Origin: Dugong dugon
Lineage: Eukaryota > Chordata > Mammalia > Sirenia > Dugongidae
Assembly (NCBI GenBank): GCA_030035585.1
Contig: CM057469.1
Coordinates: 65,799,501 to 65,863,500, forward strand
DNA: 64,000 bases
Direction: 5' to 3'
Program-made: the position numbers and the translations under genes
Part shown: one piece after another, positions 35,254 to 46,496 of the stretch
Position numbering within the stretch: position 1 is the stretch's first letter
How the letters are laid out: each line of letters opens with the position of its first letter
The notes under the pieces: model-generated
Told to the model about the DNA's origin: nothing
Seen by the model: the letters and a program-made list of their open reading frames with translations, nothing else
Database searches by the model: none

Positions 35254-37249
35254 ATGATCTTATCGATTGATGCAGAAAAGACATTTGACAAAGTTCAACA
35301 TGCATGCATGATAGAAACTCTCAGCCAAGTAGCAATAGAAGGGAAATTCCTCAACATAATTAAGGGCATTTATACAAAGCCAACAGCCAACATCATCCTA
35401 AATGGAGAGAGTCTGAAAGCATTCCACTTGAGAATAGGAACTAGACAAGGATGCCCTTTATCACCACTCTTATTCAACATTGTGCTGGAGGTCCTAGCCA
35501 GAGCAATAAGCTAGAAAAGATTGGTAAGGAAGAAGTAGAAGTATCTCTATTCGCAGATGATATGATCTTATACACAGAAAAACCCAAAGAATCTACAAGA
35601 AAACTACTGGAATTGATAGATTTCAACAAAGTTTCAGAATACAAGATAAATTTACAAAAATCAGTTGGATTCCTCTACACCAACAAAGAGAACTTCAAAG
35701 AAGAAATCACCAAGTCAATACCATTTACAATAGCCCCCAAGAAGATAAAATACTTAGGAATAAATCTAACTAGAGACGTAAAAGACCTATACAAAGAAAA
35801 CTACGAGACCCTACTGCAAGAAACCAAAAGAGACCTACATAAGTGGGAAAACATACCTTGCTCGTGGATAGGAAGAGTCAACATTGTGAAAATGTCTGTT
35901 CTACCCAAAGTGATCTACAGATACAATGCAATCCCAATCTAAATTCCAATGACATTTTTTAATGAGAAATAAATCACTAACTTCAGATGGGAGGAGAAGA
36001 GGTCCCAGATAAGTAAAGCATTACTGAAGAAGAAGAACAAAGTGAGGGGCCTCACACTACCTGATTTTAGCCTGTTATGCACCCACGTTGTCAAAACAGC
36101 CTGGTACTGGTACAACAACTGATACATAGACAAAAGGAACAGAGCTGAGAATCCAGATGTAAATTCATCCACCTATGAGCAGGTGACTTTTGACAAAGGC
36201 CCAAAGTCTATTAAATGGAGAAAAGACAGTCTCCTTAACAAATGGTGCTGGCGTAACTGGATATCCATCTGCAAAAAAATGAAACAAGACCCATACCTCA
36301 CACCACGTACAAAAAATAACTCAAAATGGATCAAGACCTAAATATAAAATCAAAAACGATAAAGATTATGGAAGAAAAAATAGGGACAATGCTAGGAGCC
36401 CTAATACATGGCATAAACAGAATACAAAACGTAAGTAACAATGCACAAACACCAGAAGAGCAACTAGATAACTGGGAGCTCCTAAAAATCAAACACTTAT
36501 GCACATCAAAAGACTTCACCAAAAGAATAAAAAGACAACCTAGAGACTGAGAAAAAAATTTTGGCTGTGACATATCCAATCAAGGTTCGATCTCTAAAAT
36601 CTACAAGATACTGCAAAACCTCAACAACAAAAAGACAAATAACCCAATTAAAAAATGGGCAAAGGATATGAACAGACACGTCACCAAAGAAGACATTCAG
36701 GTGGCTGAAAAGATATATGAGGAAACGGTTATGATCATTAGCTATTAGAGAAATGCAAATCAAAACTACAATGAGATACCATCTCACCCCAATAAGGCTA
36801 GCACTAAACCAAAAAACACAAAATAATAAGTGATGGGAGGTTGTTGGGAGACTGGAACACTTATACACTGTTGGTGGGAATGTGAAATGGTACAATCACT
36901 TTGGAAATCGATTTGGTGCTTCATTAAAAAGCTAGAAATAGAAGTACCATATGATCCAGCAATCCCACTCCTCGAAATATATCCTAGAGAACTAAGAGCC
37001 ATCACAGGAATAGATATATGCACACTCATGTTCATTGCAGCACTGTTCACAATTGCAAAAAGATGGAAACAACCTAGGTGCCCATCAGCAGATGAATGGT
37101 TAAACAAATTATGGTACATACACACAATGGAATACTGTCCAATGATAAAGAACAATGATGAATCCCCAAAACATCTCACAACATGGATGAAGCTGGAAGG
37201 CATTATGCTAGTGAAAATAGTCATTCACAAAAGGACAAATATTGTATGA
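35254..37249 (+). pseudogene. L1 ORF2 remnant: RT core and C-terminal region
   Basis: The endonuclease and N-terminal part of RT are deleted. The frame starts at RT motif [16 protein letters not shown] with the catalytic aspartate, then motif [15 protein letters not shown] (to 35514). A frame change leads to motif [10 protein letters not shown] (about 35549-35575), and the thumb region up to 35942. After a gap and further frame changes come DNWELLKIKHLCTSKDF (36476-36526) and the C-terminal region (36830-37249) with HCWWECEMVQ, VPYDPAIPLLEIYP, CTLMFIAALFTIAKRW and WYIHTMEYC. Both catalytic motifs survive, but the protein cannot be made. Confidence 0.85.
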
Positions 37250-38268
37250 GACTACTATCATAAAAACTCAAGAAAAGGTTTAAACACAGAAGAAAACATT
37301 CTTTGATGGTTTCAACGGTGGGGAAGGAGGGAGAGGGGAATTCATTAACTAGATAATAGACAAGAATTATCTTACGTGAAGGGAAGTACAACACACAATA
37401 CAGGGGAATTCAGCACGACTGGACTAAACTAAAAGCTAAGAAGTTTACTGAACCAACCATACATTTTGAGGAACAGAGTAGCAGGGGCTGGGGTCTGGAG
37501 ACCATGGTTTCGGGGGACATCTAGGTCAATTGGCATAACAAAGTTTATTAAGAAAATGTTCTGCCTTCCACTTTGGTGAGCGCTGTCTGGGGTCTTAAAA
37601 GCTTGCGAGTGGCCACCTAATATGTATCAATTGGTCCTAACCCACCTGGACCAAAGGAGAATGAAGAACACCAAAGACAAAAAGAAAATATTAGCCCAGG
37701 AGACAAAAGGGCCACATAAACCAGAGACTCCATCAGCCTGAGACCAAAAGAACTAGATGGTGTCCAGCTACCACCAATGACCACCCTGACAGGGAACACA
37801 ACAGAGAGTCCCTGACGGAGCAGGAGAAAAGTGGGGTGCAGAACTCAAATTTGGGTAAAAAGACCAGACTTAATGATCTGACTGAGACTGGAGGAACCCT
37901 CGAAGACAAGGCTCCTGGATGCTCTGTTCACCCAGAACTAAAACCATTTCTGAAGCCAACTCTTCGGACAAAGATTAGACTGGACTATAAAATGTAAAAT
38001 AACATTCGTGAAGAGTGTGCTTCTTAGCTCAAATAGATACAGGAGACTATATGGGCAGCTCCTGTCCAGAGGAAGGATGGGAAGGCAGAAGGGGACAGGA
38101 GCTGGTTGGATGGACACAGGAAACCCAGGGTGGAAAGACAGAGTGTGCTGTCACATTAAAGGGATTGCAACTAGTGTTACATAACAATATGTGTATAAAT
38201 TTTTGTATGAGAAATTAACCTGAGCTGTAAACTTTCACCTGAAACACAATTTAAAAAAAAAAAAATCT

Positions 38269-39086
38269 TCCAAATTAATGAGACAAAGACAAAATACCTA
38301 ACTGGAAATTTGGTAAAAATACTTGAAAGGACATTTGACAAAAGAGAACATGAAAATATATTTAAAAGATGTTTACAGTGAACAGTAATAAGGGAAATGT
38401 AAAATAAACCACAATGAGATTCTATCATACACCCGCCAAAGTGGCAAAAATTTAAATTCCTAACAACACCAAGCACTGGTCAGTATGAGAGGCAACAGGA
38501 ACTCACACGTGGTGCTGATAGGAGTGTGATTTAGGGCAATCGCTTTGGAAAACAGTCTGGCATTACCTAGCGAATGTGACAATGTGTATGCTCTTTGACC
38601 TGGCAACTTCAGTCCTAGGTGTATATCTAGAGAAACTCTTGCAGCACGCTCCTTCTTGAATGTACAAGACTGTTCACAGGAGCATTGTTTGTAATAGCCA
38701 AAAAAATAGGAGAAAAAAAATCCAAATGTCCATAAACTAAGGTCATAAACTTCATAAATTATAGTTTATTTATACAATGGAATAGAACAATAAAAATAAA
38801 TGAACTACAGCTGTACACATCAACACTGCCCAAGCACAAAAACATAATGTTGAAAGAAAAAGCAAATTAAGGAAGAATACATACAGTATGATTCAATTTA
38901 CATGAAGGCAAAATTAAACTACTGTGTATTGCTTAGAGATGGTTACGAATTGTTTAGGGATCACCAAAGGGAGAAGTGATTGGTGAGGGGCATGCAAAGG
39001 CTTCCAAGTTATTGGCATTATTCTTTTTCTTCATCTGAGAAGAGGTTACAGAGGTTTTTCTTTATAATTTTTTAAATAGTATATTA
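38269..39086 (+). mobile_element. Old L1M 3' part (continues 32514-32619)
   Basis: ORF2 C-terminal and 3'UTR sequence of a much older L1: ACATTTGACAAAAGAGAACA, AATGAGATTCTATCATACAC, GTTCACAGGAGCATTGTTTG, ACAATGGAATAGAACAATAA. No frame of useful length. Confidence 0.7.
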
Positions 39087-39534
39087 GTTAGCTATTGTTG
39101 CCCTAATGCTCCATTGTTGTTGTTAGGTGGCATCAAATCCGTTCTGACTCATAGCGACCCTACAGGACAGAGTTGAACTACCCCATAGGGCTTCCAAGTA
39201 GCAACTGGTGGATTTGAACTGCCAACCTTATGGTTAGCAGCTGAGCTCTTAACCACTACGCCACCAATGCTGCATTACAGCTCCCAAATCTCAGTGGTGT
39301 ACAACAACAGATATTTGTTTTTCTTGTTCGAGGAGCTTAGGACTAGCTGGTCTTGGCTGTAGACTGTGGGTTGGGTTCAGGTCTGCTCCACATGTCTCCT
39401 AATTCTTTCTGGACTGGAAGATACACAATGCATGTTTTTCTGATGGCAGGTGGCAGAACACAAGAAGCCAAGTCAAATCACACAGGAAGATTTAAAACCT
39501 CTGTTCACATCACAGACATTAAGATTCCTTTGGC
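39087..39534. other. Unassigned old repeat-like segment with an AfroSINE
   Basis: The segment TTAGCTATTGTTGCCCTAAT ... CTCAGTGGTGTACAACAACA ... GATATTTG recalls a widespread ancient mammalian repeat that I cannot name safely. An AfroSINE splits it (39112-39268). Confidence 0.35.
39112..39268 (-). repeat. AfroSINE (short form), minus strand
   Basis: Tail complement TTGTTGTTGTTAGGTGGCAT at the left and CACTACGCCACCAATGCT at the right. CTAATGCT before and CCAATGCT after suggest the target duplication. Confidence 0.9.
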
Positions 39535-40345
39535 CAGTACGTGAAAAGATGCTCAACATTGTTAGTCACTCTTGTTGTTGTGTGCCCTCATTAAGGAACA
39601 TAAATCAAAACCACAATGTCATGGTTCTTCACAACCACTAGAATACCTATAATCAAAAAGATGAACAATGTCAAGTGTTGGTGAGAATGTAGAGAAATTG
39701 TAACCCTCATACATTACTGGTGGGAATGTAAAACAGTGCAGTTGCTTTGGAAAATAGTTTGGCAGTTCCTCAAAATGTTAAACACTGAGTTAACATATGG
39801 CCTACAATTCTACTTCGAGGTATATACTCAAGAGAATTAAAAGCATATGTCCAAACAGGAATTTGTATGCAAATGTTCACAACAGCATTATTCATAATAA
39901 CTAAATAGTGGGAACAACCCAAATATCCACCAACTGATGAATGGATAAAGAAAATGTGGTGTATCCATGCAAGGAAATATTCAGTCATAAGAAGGAATGA
40001 AGTACCAATATGCTACAACATGGATGAAACTTGAAAACATTGTGCTAAGTGAAACAAGCCAAAAACAGAAAGTCACATAGTGTATGATTCCATTTTTATG
40101 AAATGTCTAGAATAGGCAAATCCATAGAGACAGGGAATAGATTAGTGTTTGCCAGGGGCTGAGGTGGGGGACAGGGATGAGGGCTGACTCCAACAAGTAT
40201 GAGGTTTTTGGGGGGTGATTAAAATGTCCTGGAATTAGACAGTGGGAATGGTTGCATAACTTTATGAATAGACTAAAAATTGCCAAATTGTACAGTTTAA
40301 AAATGGTGAATTTTATGGTATTTGAATTACTTCTCAATAAAAATA
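39535..40345 (+). mobile_element. Old L1M LINE 3' end
   Basis: Begins at GGCCAGTACGTGAAAAGATG and runs through the ORF2 C-terminal codons to a 3'UTR and tail (TTCTCAATAAAAATAAGATT). It contains ACATTACTGGTGGGAATGTA and TGATGAATGGATAAAGAAAA, both typical L1 blocks. A tiny foreign piece at 39571-39588 is the end of an AfroSINE. Confidence 0.75.
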
Positions 40346-40639
40346 AGATTCCATGGGCCAAAGCAAGTCAATGAGTTAAGAAAGTATCTTCTGTATACTC
40401 CAGAAGGAGGGACTGCAAAATGACCCAGCAAAGACTAGGATGTATAACCCATAACTGGGAGAGAGTGAAGAAGTGGAAAAAATAATCCAATCTGACAAAA
40501 ATAATTTTCTGTATTTTTATTTTCAATTTTTTTTTAAACTTATAACAGGGCGAAGGATTCTTAACAGAGAGAAACTTGGAAATGCCCATCTTCAATTTAA
40601 AAAAAAATTATATAGATATAGATAGATAGATACACATAT

Positions 40640-40793
40640 GGAGCCCTGGTGGCACAGTAGTTAAGAGCTACGCTGCTAACCAAAAGTCCAACAGTTCAAA
40701 TTCACCAGCTGCAGTTCCTTGGAAACCCTATGGGGCAGTTTTACTTTGTCCTATAGGGTCACTATGAGTTGGAATCAACTCTACAGCAACAGG
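40640..40793 (+). repeat. AfroSINE (short form), plus strand
   Basis: GGAGCCCTGGTGGCACAGTA head to GGAATCAACTCTACAGCAAC tail, with its 3' end running directly into a TATA/TATG microsatellite. ATAGATA and ACACATA repeats lie in front. Confidence 0.92.
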
Positions 40794-40822
40794 ATATACA
40801 TATATATATATATGTATGTATG

Positions 40823-40853
<31 letters not shown>

Positions 40854-40985
40854 ATATATATATATATGTATGTATGTATATATATATATGTATGTGTGTA
40901 TATATATACACAATGCATATATATATATACACAAAATATATATATATTATTTATAGAGTGTGTGTGTGTAAACATACCTCCTGTA
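40794..40985. repeat. (TA)n/(TATG)n/(GT)n compound microsatellite
   Basis: About 190 bases of alternating TA runs and TATG runs with a short GTGTGTGTGT run at the right. Open frames here encode only I/Y/C/M repeats and are artefacts. Confidence 0.95.
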
Positions 40986-41346
40986 GAAATCTTGTTTTAG
41001 GAGCTTTTTGAAACAAGATAGAAATTAACCATAAAAACTCATTAATTATGGATGAGGAATAATTTGTGAAATATCTGAATGATAAACATTCTCTAGTACA
41101 GTTTTAATTATTCCAAGTACAAACAACATAAATTAATCTATGAAAATATCACCTGGTAGAGATTTCTACACAATAAGTTTAGTGAGAAGCTTTTAAATAG
41201 CATTAGTAGGCCAATTATTCATGTATAAATTGTGCTTCTGAAGTGCTTAGAGGAATTTTTTAAGTGCCTCTAAACATTTTATTCTCTTGAATAACTTAAA
41301 TATCTCCTCCTACACTCTAGGCTTGTTTATATACTTAATGTGTGTT
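40986..41346. other. Low-identity intergenic DNA
   Basis: AT-rich; no feature identified. Confidence 0.45.
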
Positions 41347-41357
41347 ATCTATAAATA

Positions 41358-43555
41358 GAAAGAGAGAGAGAACTCTAATTATAGATACAACAAATACCTT
41401 TCTTCAGCAACATAAATGGCGACTACACACATGGACCTCCTCAGTTGGAACATGCAGGAATCAAATCGACTACATCTGTGGAAAGAGAGCCCACTATCAT
41501 CAGTTAGAACAAGGTCAGGGGCCAACTGCAGAACACACCATCAATTGCTCATGTGCAAGTTCAAGTTGAAGCTGAAGAAAATTACAGCAAGCCCATGAGA
41601 GCCAAAATATAACCTTGTGTATATCCCACCCAAATTTAGAGACCGTCTCAAGAACAGATTTGACACATTGATCTCTAATGACAGAAGACCAGACGAACTG
41701 TGGAAAGACATCAAGGACATCATACATGAAGAAAGCAAAAGGTCACTAAAAAGACGAGAAAGAAAGAAAAGACCAAAATGGATGTCAGAAGAGACTCTGA
41801 AACTTGCACTTGAACATAGAGTAGCTAAAGCTAATGGAAGAAATGATGAAGCAAAAGAGCTCAACAGAAGATTTCAAAGCACAGCTCAAGAAGACAAAGT
41901 AAAATATAATGAAATGTGCAAAGATCTGGAGTTAGAAAAGCAAAAGGGGAGGACACGTTCAGCATTTCTCAAGCTGAAAGAACTAAAGAAAAAGTCAAGC
42001 CTCGAGTTGCAATATTGAGGATCTACAGGGAAAATATTGAACAATGCAGGAAGCATCAAAAGAAGATGGAAGGAATACACAGAGCCATTGTACCAAAAAG
42101 ATTTGGCTGACATTCAACCATTTCAGGAGGCAGCATATGATCAAGAACCAATGGCACTGAAGGAAGAAGTCCAAGCTGCACTGAAGGTATTGGCGAGAAA
42201 CAAGGCTCCAGGAATTGATAGAATAGCAACTGAAATGTTTCAACGAATGGATGCGGTAGTGGAAACACTCATTCATCTACGCCAAGAAATTTGGAAGACC
42301 TGGTCAACCTACTGGAAGAGATCCATATTTGTGCCCATTGCAAAGAAAGGTGATCCAACACAGTATGTGGAACTTTCGAACAAGATCATTAATATCACAC
42401 ACAAGTAAAATTTTGCTGAAAGTCATTCAAAAGCGGTTGCAGCAGTACGTTGACAGGGAACTCTAGAAATTTAAGCAAGATTCAGTAGAGTACATGGAAT
42501 AAGGGATATCACTGCCAATGTCAGATGGATCTTGGCTGAAAGCAGAGAATGCCAGAAAGATGTTTACCTGTGTTTTATTGAGTATGCAAAGGCATTCGAC
42601 TGTGTGGATCATAACAAATTATTGATAACCTTTCAAAGAATGGGAATTCCAGAACACATAATTGTGCTCATGTAGAACCTGTACATAGACCAAGAAGAAG
42701 GGGATACTATATGGTTTAAAATCAGAAAAGTTGTGTGTCAGAGTTGCATCCTTCACCATACTTATTCAATCGGTATGCTGAGCAAATAATCTGTGAAGGT
42801 GGACTATATAAAGAAGAACAGACATCAGGATTGGTGGAAAACTCATCAACAACCTGTGATATGCAGATGACACAATCTTGCTTGCTGAAAGCGAAGAGGA
42901 CTTGAAGCACCTACTGATGAAAATCAAAGACTACAGCCTTCAGTATGGATTACACCTCAGCATAAAGAAAACAAAAATCCTCACAACTGGACCAATAAGC
43001 AACATCGTGATAAAAAGTAAAGACTGAAGTTGTCAAGAATCTCATTTTACTTGGATTTATAATCAATGACCATGGAAGCAGCAGTCAGGAAATCAAATGA
43101 TGCATTGCATTGGGCAAATCTGCTGCAAAAGACCTCTTTGAAGTGTTAAAAAGCAAAGATGTCACTTGGAGGACTAAGGTATGCCTGACCCAAGCCATGA
43201 TATTTTCAATGCCAAAGAATATTGAATATACCGTAGACTGCCAGAAAAATGAACAAGTCTGTCTTGGAAGAAGTACAGCTAGAATGCTCCTTAGAATCAA
43301 GGATGGCAAGACTTCATCTCACATACTTCGGACATGTTATCAGGAAGGACCAGTCCCTGGAGAAGGACATCATGGTTGGTAAAGTAGAGGCTCAACAGAA
43401 GAAAGGAAGACCCTCAACAAGGTGGATTGACATGGTGGTTGCAACAATAGGCTCAAGCATAGAAGCAATTGTGAGGATGGTGCAGGACTGGGCAGTGTTT
43501 TGTTCTGGTGCTATGAGTTGGATCTGACTCAATGGCATCTAAGAACAACAACAAC
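41358..43555 (+). mobile_element. RTE (BovB-type) LINE with perfect 11-bp target duplication
   Basis: ATCTATAAATA occurs at 41347-41357 and again at 43556-43566. Between them lie the C-terminal third of the endonuclease (about 41400-41600), the linker and RT (41617-42900), and the C-terminal region and tail, ending in AACAACAACAAC (43544-43555). Missing sequence at the 5' end is the normal product of incomplete reverse transcription. A gap of about 90 bp near 43218 removes the segment that reads CESWTMN in the copy at 24479. Confidence 0.92.
41406..43527 (+). pseudogene. RTE ORF2: partial endonuclease, RT and C-terminal region
   Basis: An APE-type endonuclease and RT protein in intact elements. 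Visible parts: endonuclease remnants in two frames (NRLHLW... and SSVRTRSGANCRTHHQLL, about 41460-41590); the linker RPDELWKDIKDIIHEESKR; KAPGIDRIATEMF (about 42200-42240) at the front of RT; SIFVPIAKKGDPT (42322-42360); motif A as CFIEYAKAFDCVD near 42570-42610, with glutamate where the catalytic aspartate is expected; and motif C as YADDT (about 42858-42872), preceded by an in-frame TGA where active copies have an arginine codon. The C-terminal block is open at 43249-43527. The copy is dead. Confidence 0.88.
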
Positions 43556-43566
43556 ATCTATAAATA

Positions 43567-43844
43567 AACTGTGTAGTGAAATAAATCTCAGGACTCAGCC
43601 ATCATCGCCAATTCTAAATCACTCAAGTTCCAATTCCATGTCATTTCACTCACAGTAGATCATGGTAAAGCAGCAAATGGGAAGAAAGGGGATTCCATAT
43701 TCAGCTTTCAGAATTAAGGTGCCTGAGTGTTCTGATTCTTGACCTATTGCTCTTTTCTACACATCTAGCTTATGCTGGCCAAAGTTAATGCACTCCTGAA
43801 AATCAAAGGCCCTTCTACATAGAAATTCCTCTGTGAAGTAACCA
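43567..43844. other. Low-identity intergenic DNA
   Basis: No feature identified. Confidence 0.45.
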
Positions 43845-43885
43845 GTAACCAGTTACTATTGAGTCGATTACAACTCAGCAAAATA
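43845..43885 (-). repeat. AfroSINE tail fragment, minus strand
   Basis: Only GTTACTATTGAGTCGATTAC and ACTCAGCAA match the tail end. The next 100 bases do not, so this is a very truncated copy. Confidence 0.5.
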
Positions 43886-43996
43886 TACTCCACCTTGGAT
43901 GGAAGGAGCTGCAGCATCACATTGCAGAAACAGTGCATACGGGGAAGGATAGAAAATCAGGCCCATGAATGCAATTTATCTACCATCATGATACCA

Positions 43997-44204
43997 AAAA
44001 CCTGTTGCCCTAGAGTCAGTTTTGACTCATGGCAACCCCATATGTGTCAGAGTAGAACTGTGTTCCATAGGGTTTTCCATGCCTGATTTTCCTGAAGTAG
44101 ATTACCAGGCTTTTCTATGGAGGTGCCTCTGGATGGACTTGAAGCTTCAACATTTTGGTTAGCAGCAGAAAGCATTAACTGTTTGCACCACCCCAGGCCT
44201 CTCT
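43997..44204 (-). repeat. AfroSINE (long variant), minus strand
   Basis: Left CCTGTTGCCCTAGAGTCAGT, middle TTCCATAGGGTTTTCCATGC and CTGATTTTCCTGAAGTAGAT, right CACCACCCCAGGCCTCT. It shares the GATTTT..GAAGTAGAT block with 59055-59262, so these two form a variant group. Confidence 0.85.
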
Positions 44205-44476
44205 GTAAAGTAAGTCGCATTAAATCTTGGCTTTATCTAAAAGTAATCGTGTGACAGAGTCATACCTCTCTCATCCTGCTGTAACCAAAATATCCTAGGT
44301 AATCAGAAGCAGAAGTCTGCAAACTATTAGAATGCTCCAAAGGAATCATGATTGGTTCAAGATCCAAGAGAAACTGACTACAATGTCCACACACACAACC
44401 CTACTAAACTGCAATTACTCCCTTCTCATTTACTGCTTGAAACACAGCTCTTCGGAAGGGGGTACTCTATGGAATA

Positions 44477-44670
44477 GTTGTTGCTGTTGAGCCAATATTC
44501 AACTCATAGAGACCCCACAAGACAGAGTAGAACTGCCCCATAGGGTTTTCTAGGCTGTAATTTTTACGGGAGCAGAACGACTGGTCTTTCTCTGTGGAGC
44601 TGCTGGGTGGGTTCCAACCTCCAACCTTTCTATTGTCAGTCCAGCGCATAATCATTGCAGCAGAGAACCC
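44477..44670 (-). repeat. AfroSINE (long form), minus strand
   Basis: Tail complement GTTGTTGCTGTTGAGCCAAT, the GGCTGTAATTTTTACGGGAG block and a decayed head ending GCAGAGAACCCTT. Confidence 0.87.
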
Positions 44671-45714
44671 TTGATTTCCCAGTGTATCAGGGAATGACTA
44701 AACCAGGGGAAGAAAAAGGAAAAGAAAGAAAATGAGCAATGAAGAGAAGACAGAGAAGCACGGTAATAAAAGAGAGAACAATGAGTGTGTCAGAGCAATT
44801 GCCAGACTAATGGAGAGCAAGACTCCTGTAATATTAAAACCAAAAAGAGAGAAGGAATAAAAAAAAAAAATCATAAGAAAAGGGCGTGTCTCCAACAGTA
44901 AAGCAAATCAAAAGGTAACTAAAGAAAGAAAAAGGTGGGCTGCAAAAAAGGAAAGACACACAGTATTTTACATTTATAAATATTTGGACCAAGTACCTGA
45001 GTATACATGATGAAAACTCAATAATATGTATTAAATAAATAAATGAGTGAATAACTTTGAAGTAACTTCAATAAAACCAAACTCATCATTTTCTCTCCAA
45101 AAGCAATTCTTTGCCGACTTCCTTTCTTCTCTTAATAATATAATAATTTCTCAGTTACCTAGGTTCAAGACCCTGGAATCATCTCTACTGTTCCTTGTGC
45201 CTTTCCTGTATTGGATTCAATCATTCAAGTATAATTCATCCTTTCTTCATCTGGTCTCCTTTACCCATCCCTTTCTGTTTATGCCCATCATCTCAGTTCA
45301 TATCTAAATTATGTATACAATAAGCAATTAGTATGTGCACATTACGTATCCTACACTGATCTAATTAAAGATGGTTCTTGCTTACAATGAGTTCAAGTCA
45401 GACATATAAGCAAATAATACAATGTGGCAAAAACAATCATGGGGTTATTTCTGCCTGGCCAATTCAAAGCTGAATTATCCAATAGTTTCCATGTCTCGCT
45501 CTCTCTAGTCTCTTCAGATCTTAGCTAACATTTTCTGAAGGATTATTATGTGTCAGGAATTTATGTAATACACCTTCTCACTTATCGACTGTCTCATTAT
45601 CTAACATTTTACACTTGCAACAGTAGTAAAAAATTTACTGACTATTTTACACATTAACGACATACCTCTGGCAGTAACAAACATAGAGCTGTGAGGCAAG
45701 AGTAACACTGGCTT
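44671..45714. other. Low-identity intergenic DNA with old pyrimidine-rich repeat
   Basis: The segment 45100-45310 resembles the ancient repeat noted at 10740 (GGTTCAAGACCCTGGAATCA, CCATCATCTCAGTTCATATC). The rest is unassigned. Confidence 0.35.
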
Positions 45715-46025
45715 TGAAGGTTATGTGTCAACTTGGTTGGGTCATGATTCTCAGTGGTTTGGCAGTTATGTAATGATATAATTTGGCAGTTACATAGTGA
45801 TGTAACTTGGCAGTTATGTAATGATATAACTTGGCAATTACATAATGATGCAGCGTAACACTTATGTAAAATATAACTTGGCAGTTATGTAGTGATGTAA
45901 TTTGGCCCTTGTGTAATGATGTACTTATCCTTCATTTTGTGATCTGATGTGGGCATCCTCCATTTTTACATAATTCTGATTTACATAATGACCTGGTCTT
46001 TGGAAACTAACCATGTTGATAAGTG
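45715..46025 (+). mobile_element. Partial LTR, group B-like, with internal tandem array
   Basis: Starts like group B (AGGTTATGTGTCAACTTGGT, CATGATTCTCAGTGGTTTGG), then a 24-bp tandem array, then CATTTTGTGATCTGATGTGG, the block also seen in 52835-52854. The 3' half of the LTR is missing, so it is a 5' fragment. Confidence 0.6.
45758..45925 (+). repeat. 24-bp minisatellite inside an LTR
   Basis: Six to seven units of the form TTTGGCAGTTATGTAATGAT + ATAA, with substitutions alternating between TTATGTAATGATATAA and TTACATAGTGATGTAA types. One unit is expanded or fused near 45833-45874. Confidence 0.85.
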
Positions 46026-46039
46026 AGGAGAGAGTATAC

Positions 46040-46245
46040 CAAATATTTTCATACTTCATCTTATTTACTCCTTGCAATAGCCCTAGAGGTAGATGTTATT
46101 ACTATTTTATACCTCCATGTTAAAAACAAGGGACGTAGGCCCAGAATGGATTAACTGCTTGTAAAGTTTCTACAGCAAATAAATAGCAAAAGTGGTTTGT
46201 CTGATTCAGCACTCATGCTTTTTACCACTGTGCTATAATGCACAT
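46040..46245 (-). repeat. MIR fossil, minus strand
   Basis: Blocks CTTCATCTTATTTACTCCTT, GCAATAGCCCTAGAGGTAGA, AAACAAGGGACGTAGGCCCA and the GTCTGATTCAGCACTCATGC end follow the reverse MIR. Confidence 0.7.
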
Positions 46246-46248
46246 TAA

Positions 46249-46445
46249 GGGTCCTGGTGGCACAGTGGTTAAGAGCTCAGCTGCTAACTGAAGGTCAACA
46301 GTTCAAACCCACCAGCCACTCTGCAGGAGAAAGATGTGGCAGTCTGCTTCCATAAAGATTACAGCCTTAGAAACCCTATGGGGCAGTTGTACTCTGTCCT
46401 ATAGGAATATTATGAGTCAGAATCAACTTGATAGCTATAGGTTGT
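46249..46445 (+). repeat. AfroSINE (long form), plus strand
   Basis: Runs from GGTCCTGGTGGCACAGTGGT through AGGAGAAAGATGTGGCAGTC to GAATCAACTTGATAGCTATA. Confidence 0.92.
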
Positions 46446-46496
46446 TTTTTGGGGTTTATACTGTACATTATCATCAGATTAATTTTCTTAAAATAC

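Larger units (their letters stand above)
32620..38268 (+). mobile_element. L1 LINE with 5'UTR and poly(A), internally deleted
   Basis: Begins with AGAGGGTGGGGCCAAGATGG, an L1 5' end with a YY1-like AAGATGG motif. Parts in order: a 5'UTR (interrupted by an LTR at 34007-34484), ORF1 from 34496, a junction near 35250 that goes straight into the ORF2 RT core, the ORF2 C-terminal region to about 37250, a 3'UTR, and an A run at 38253-38265. The flanks ATTCCTCCA and AATCTTCCA (32611-32619 and 38264-38272) are a diverged target duplication. Length is about 5.6 kb, or 5.2 kb without the LTR. Confidence 0.85.

Noticed and set aside
36784-37224. 146-codon antisense frame
   Set aside because: Antisense of the L1 ORF2 C-terminal region.
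39087-39534. hAT/Charlie-type transposon
   Set aside because: Internal words recall such repeats, but no terminal inverted repeats or 8-bp duplication could be found, so it is left unassigned.
40719-41011. Frames of repeated I/Y/C/M residues
   Set aside because: Translation of the TA/TATG microsatellite on all frames.
45758-45925. CRISPR-like repeat array
   Set aside because: Head-to-tail repeats without spacers, in a mammalian LTR. It is a minisatellite.
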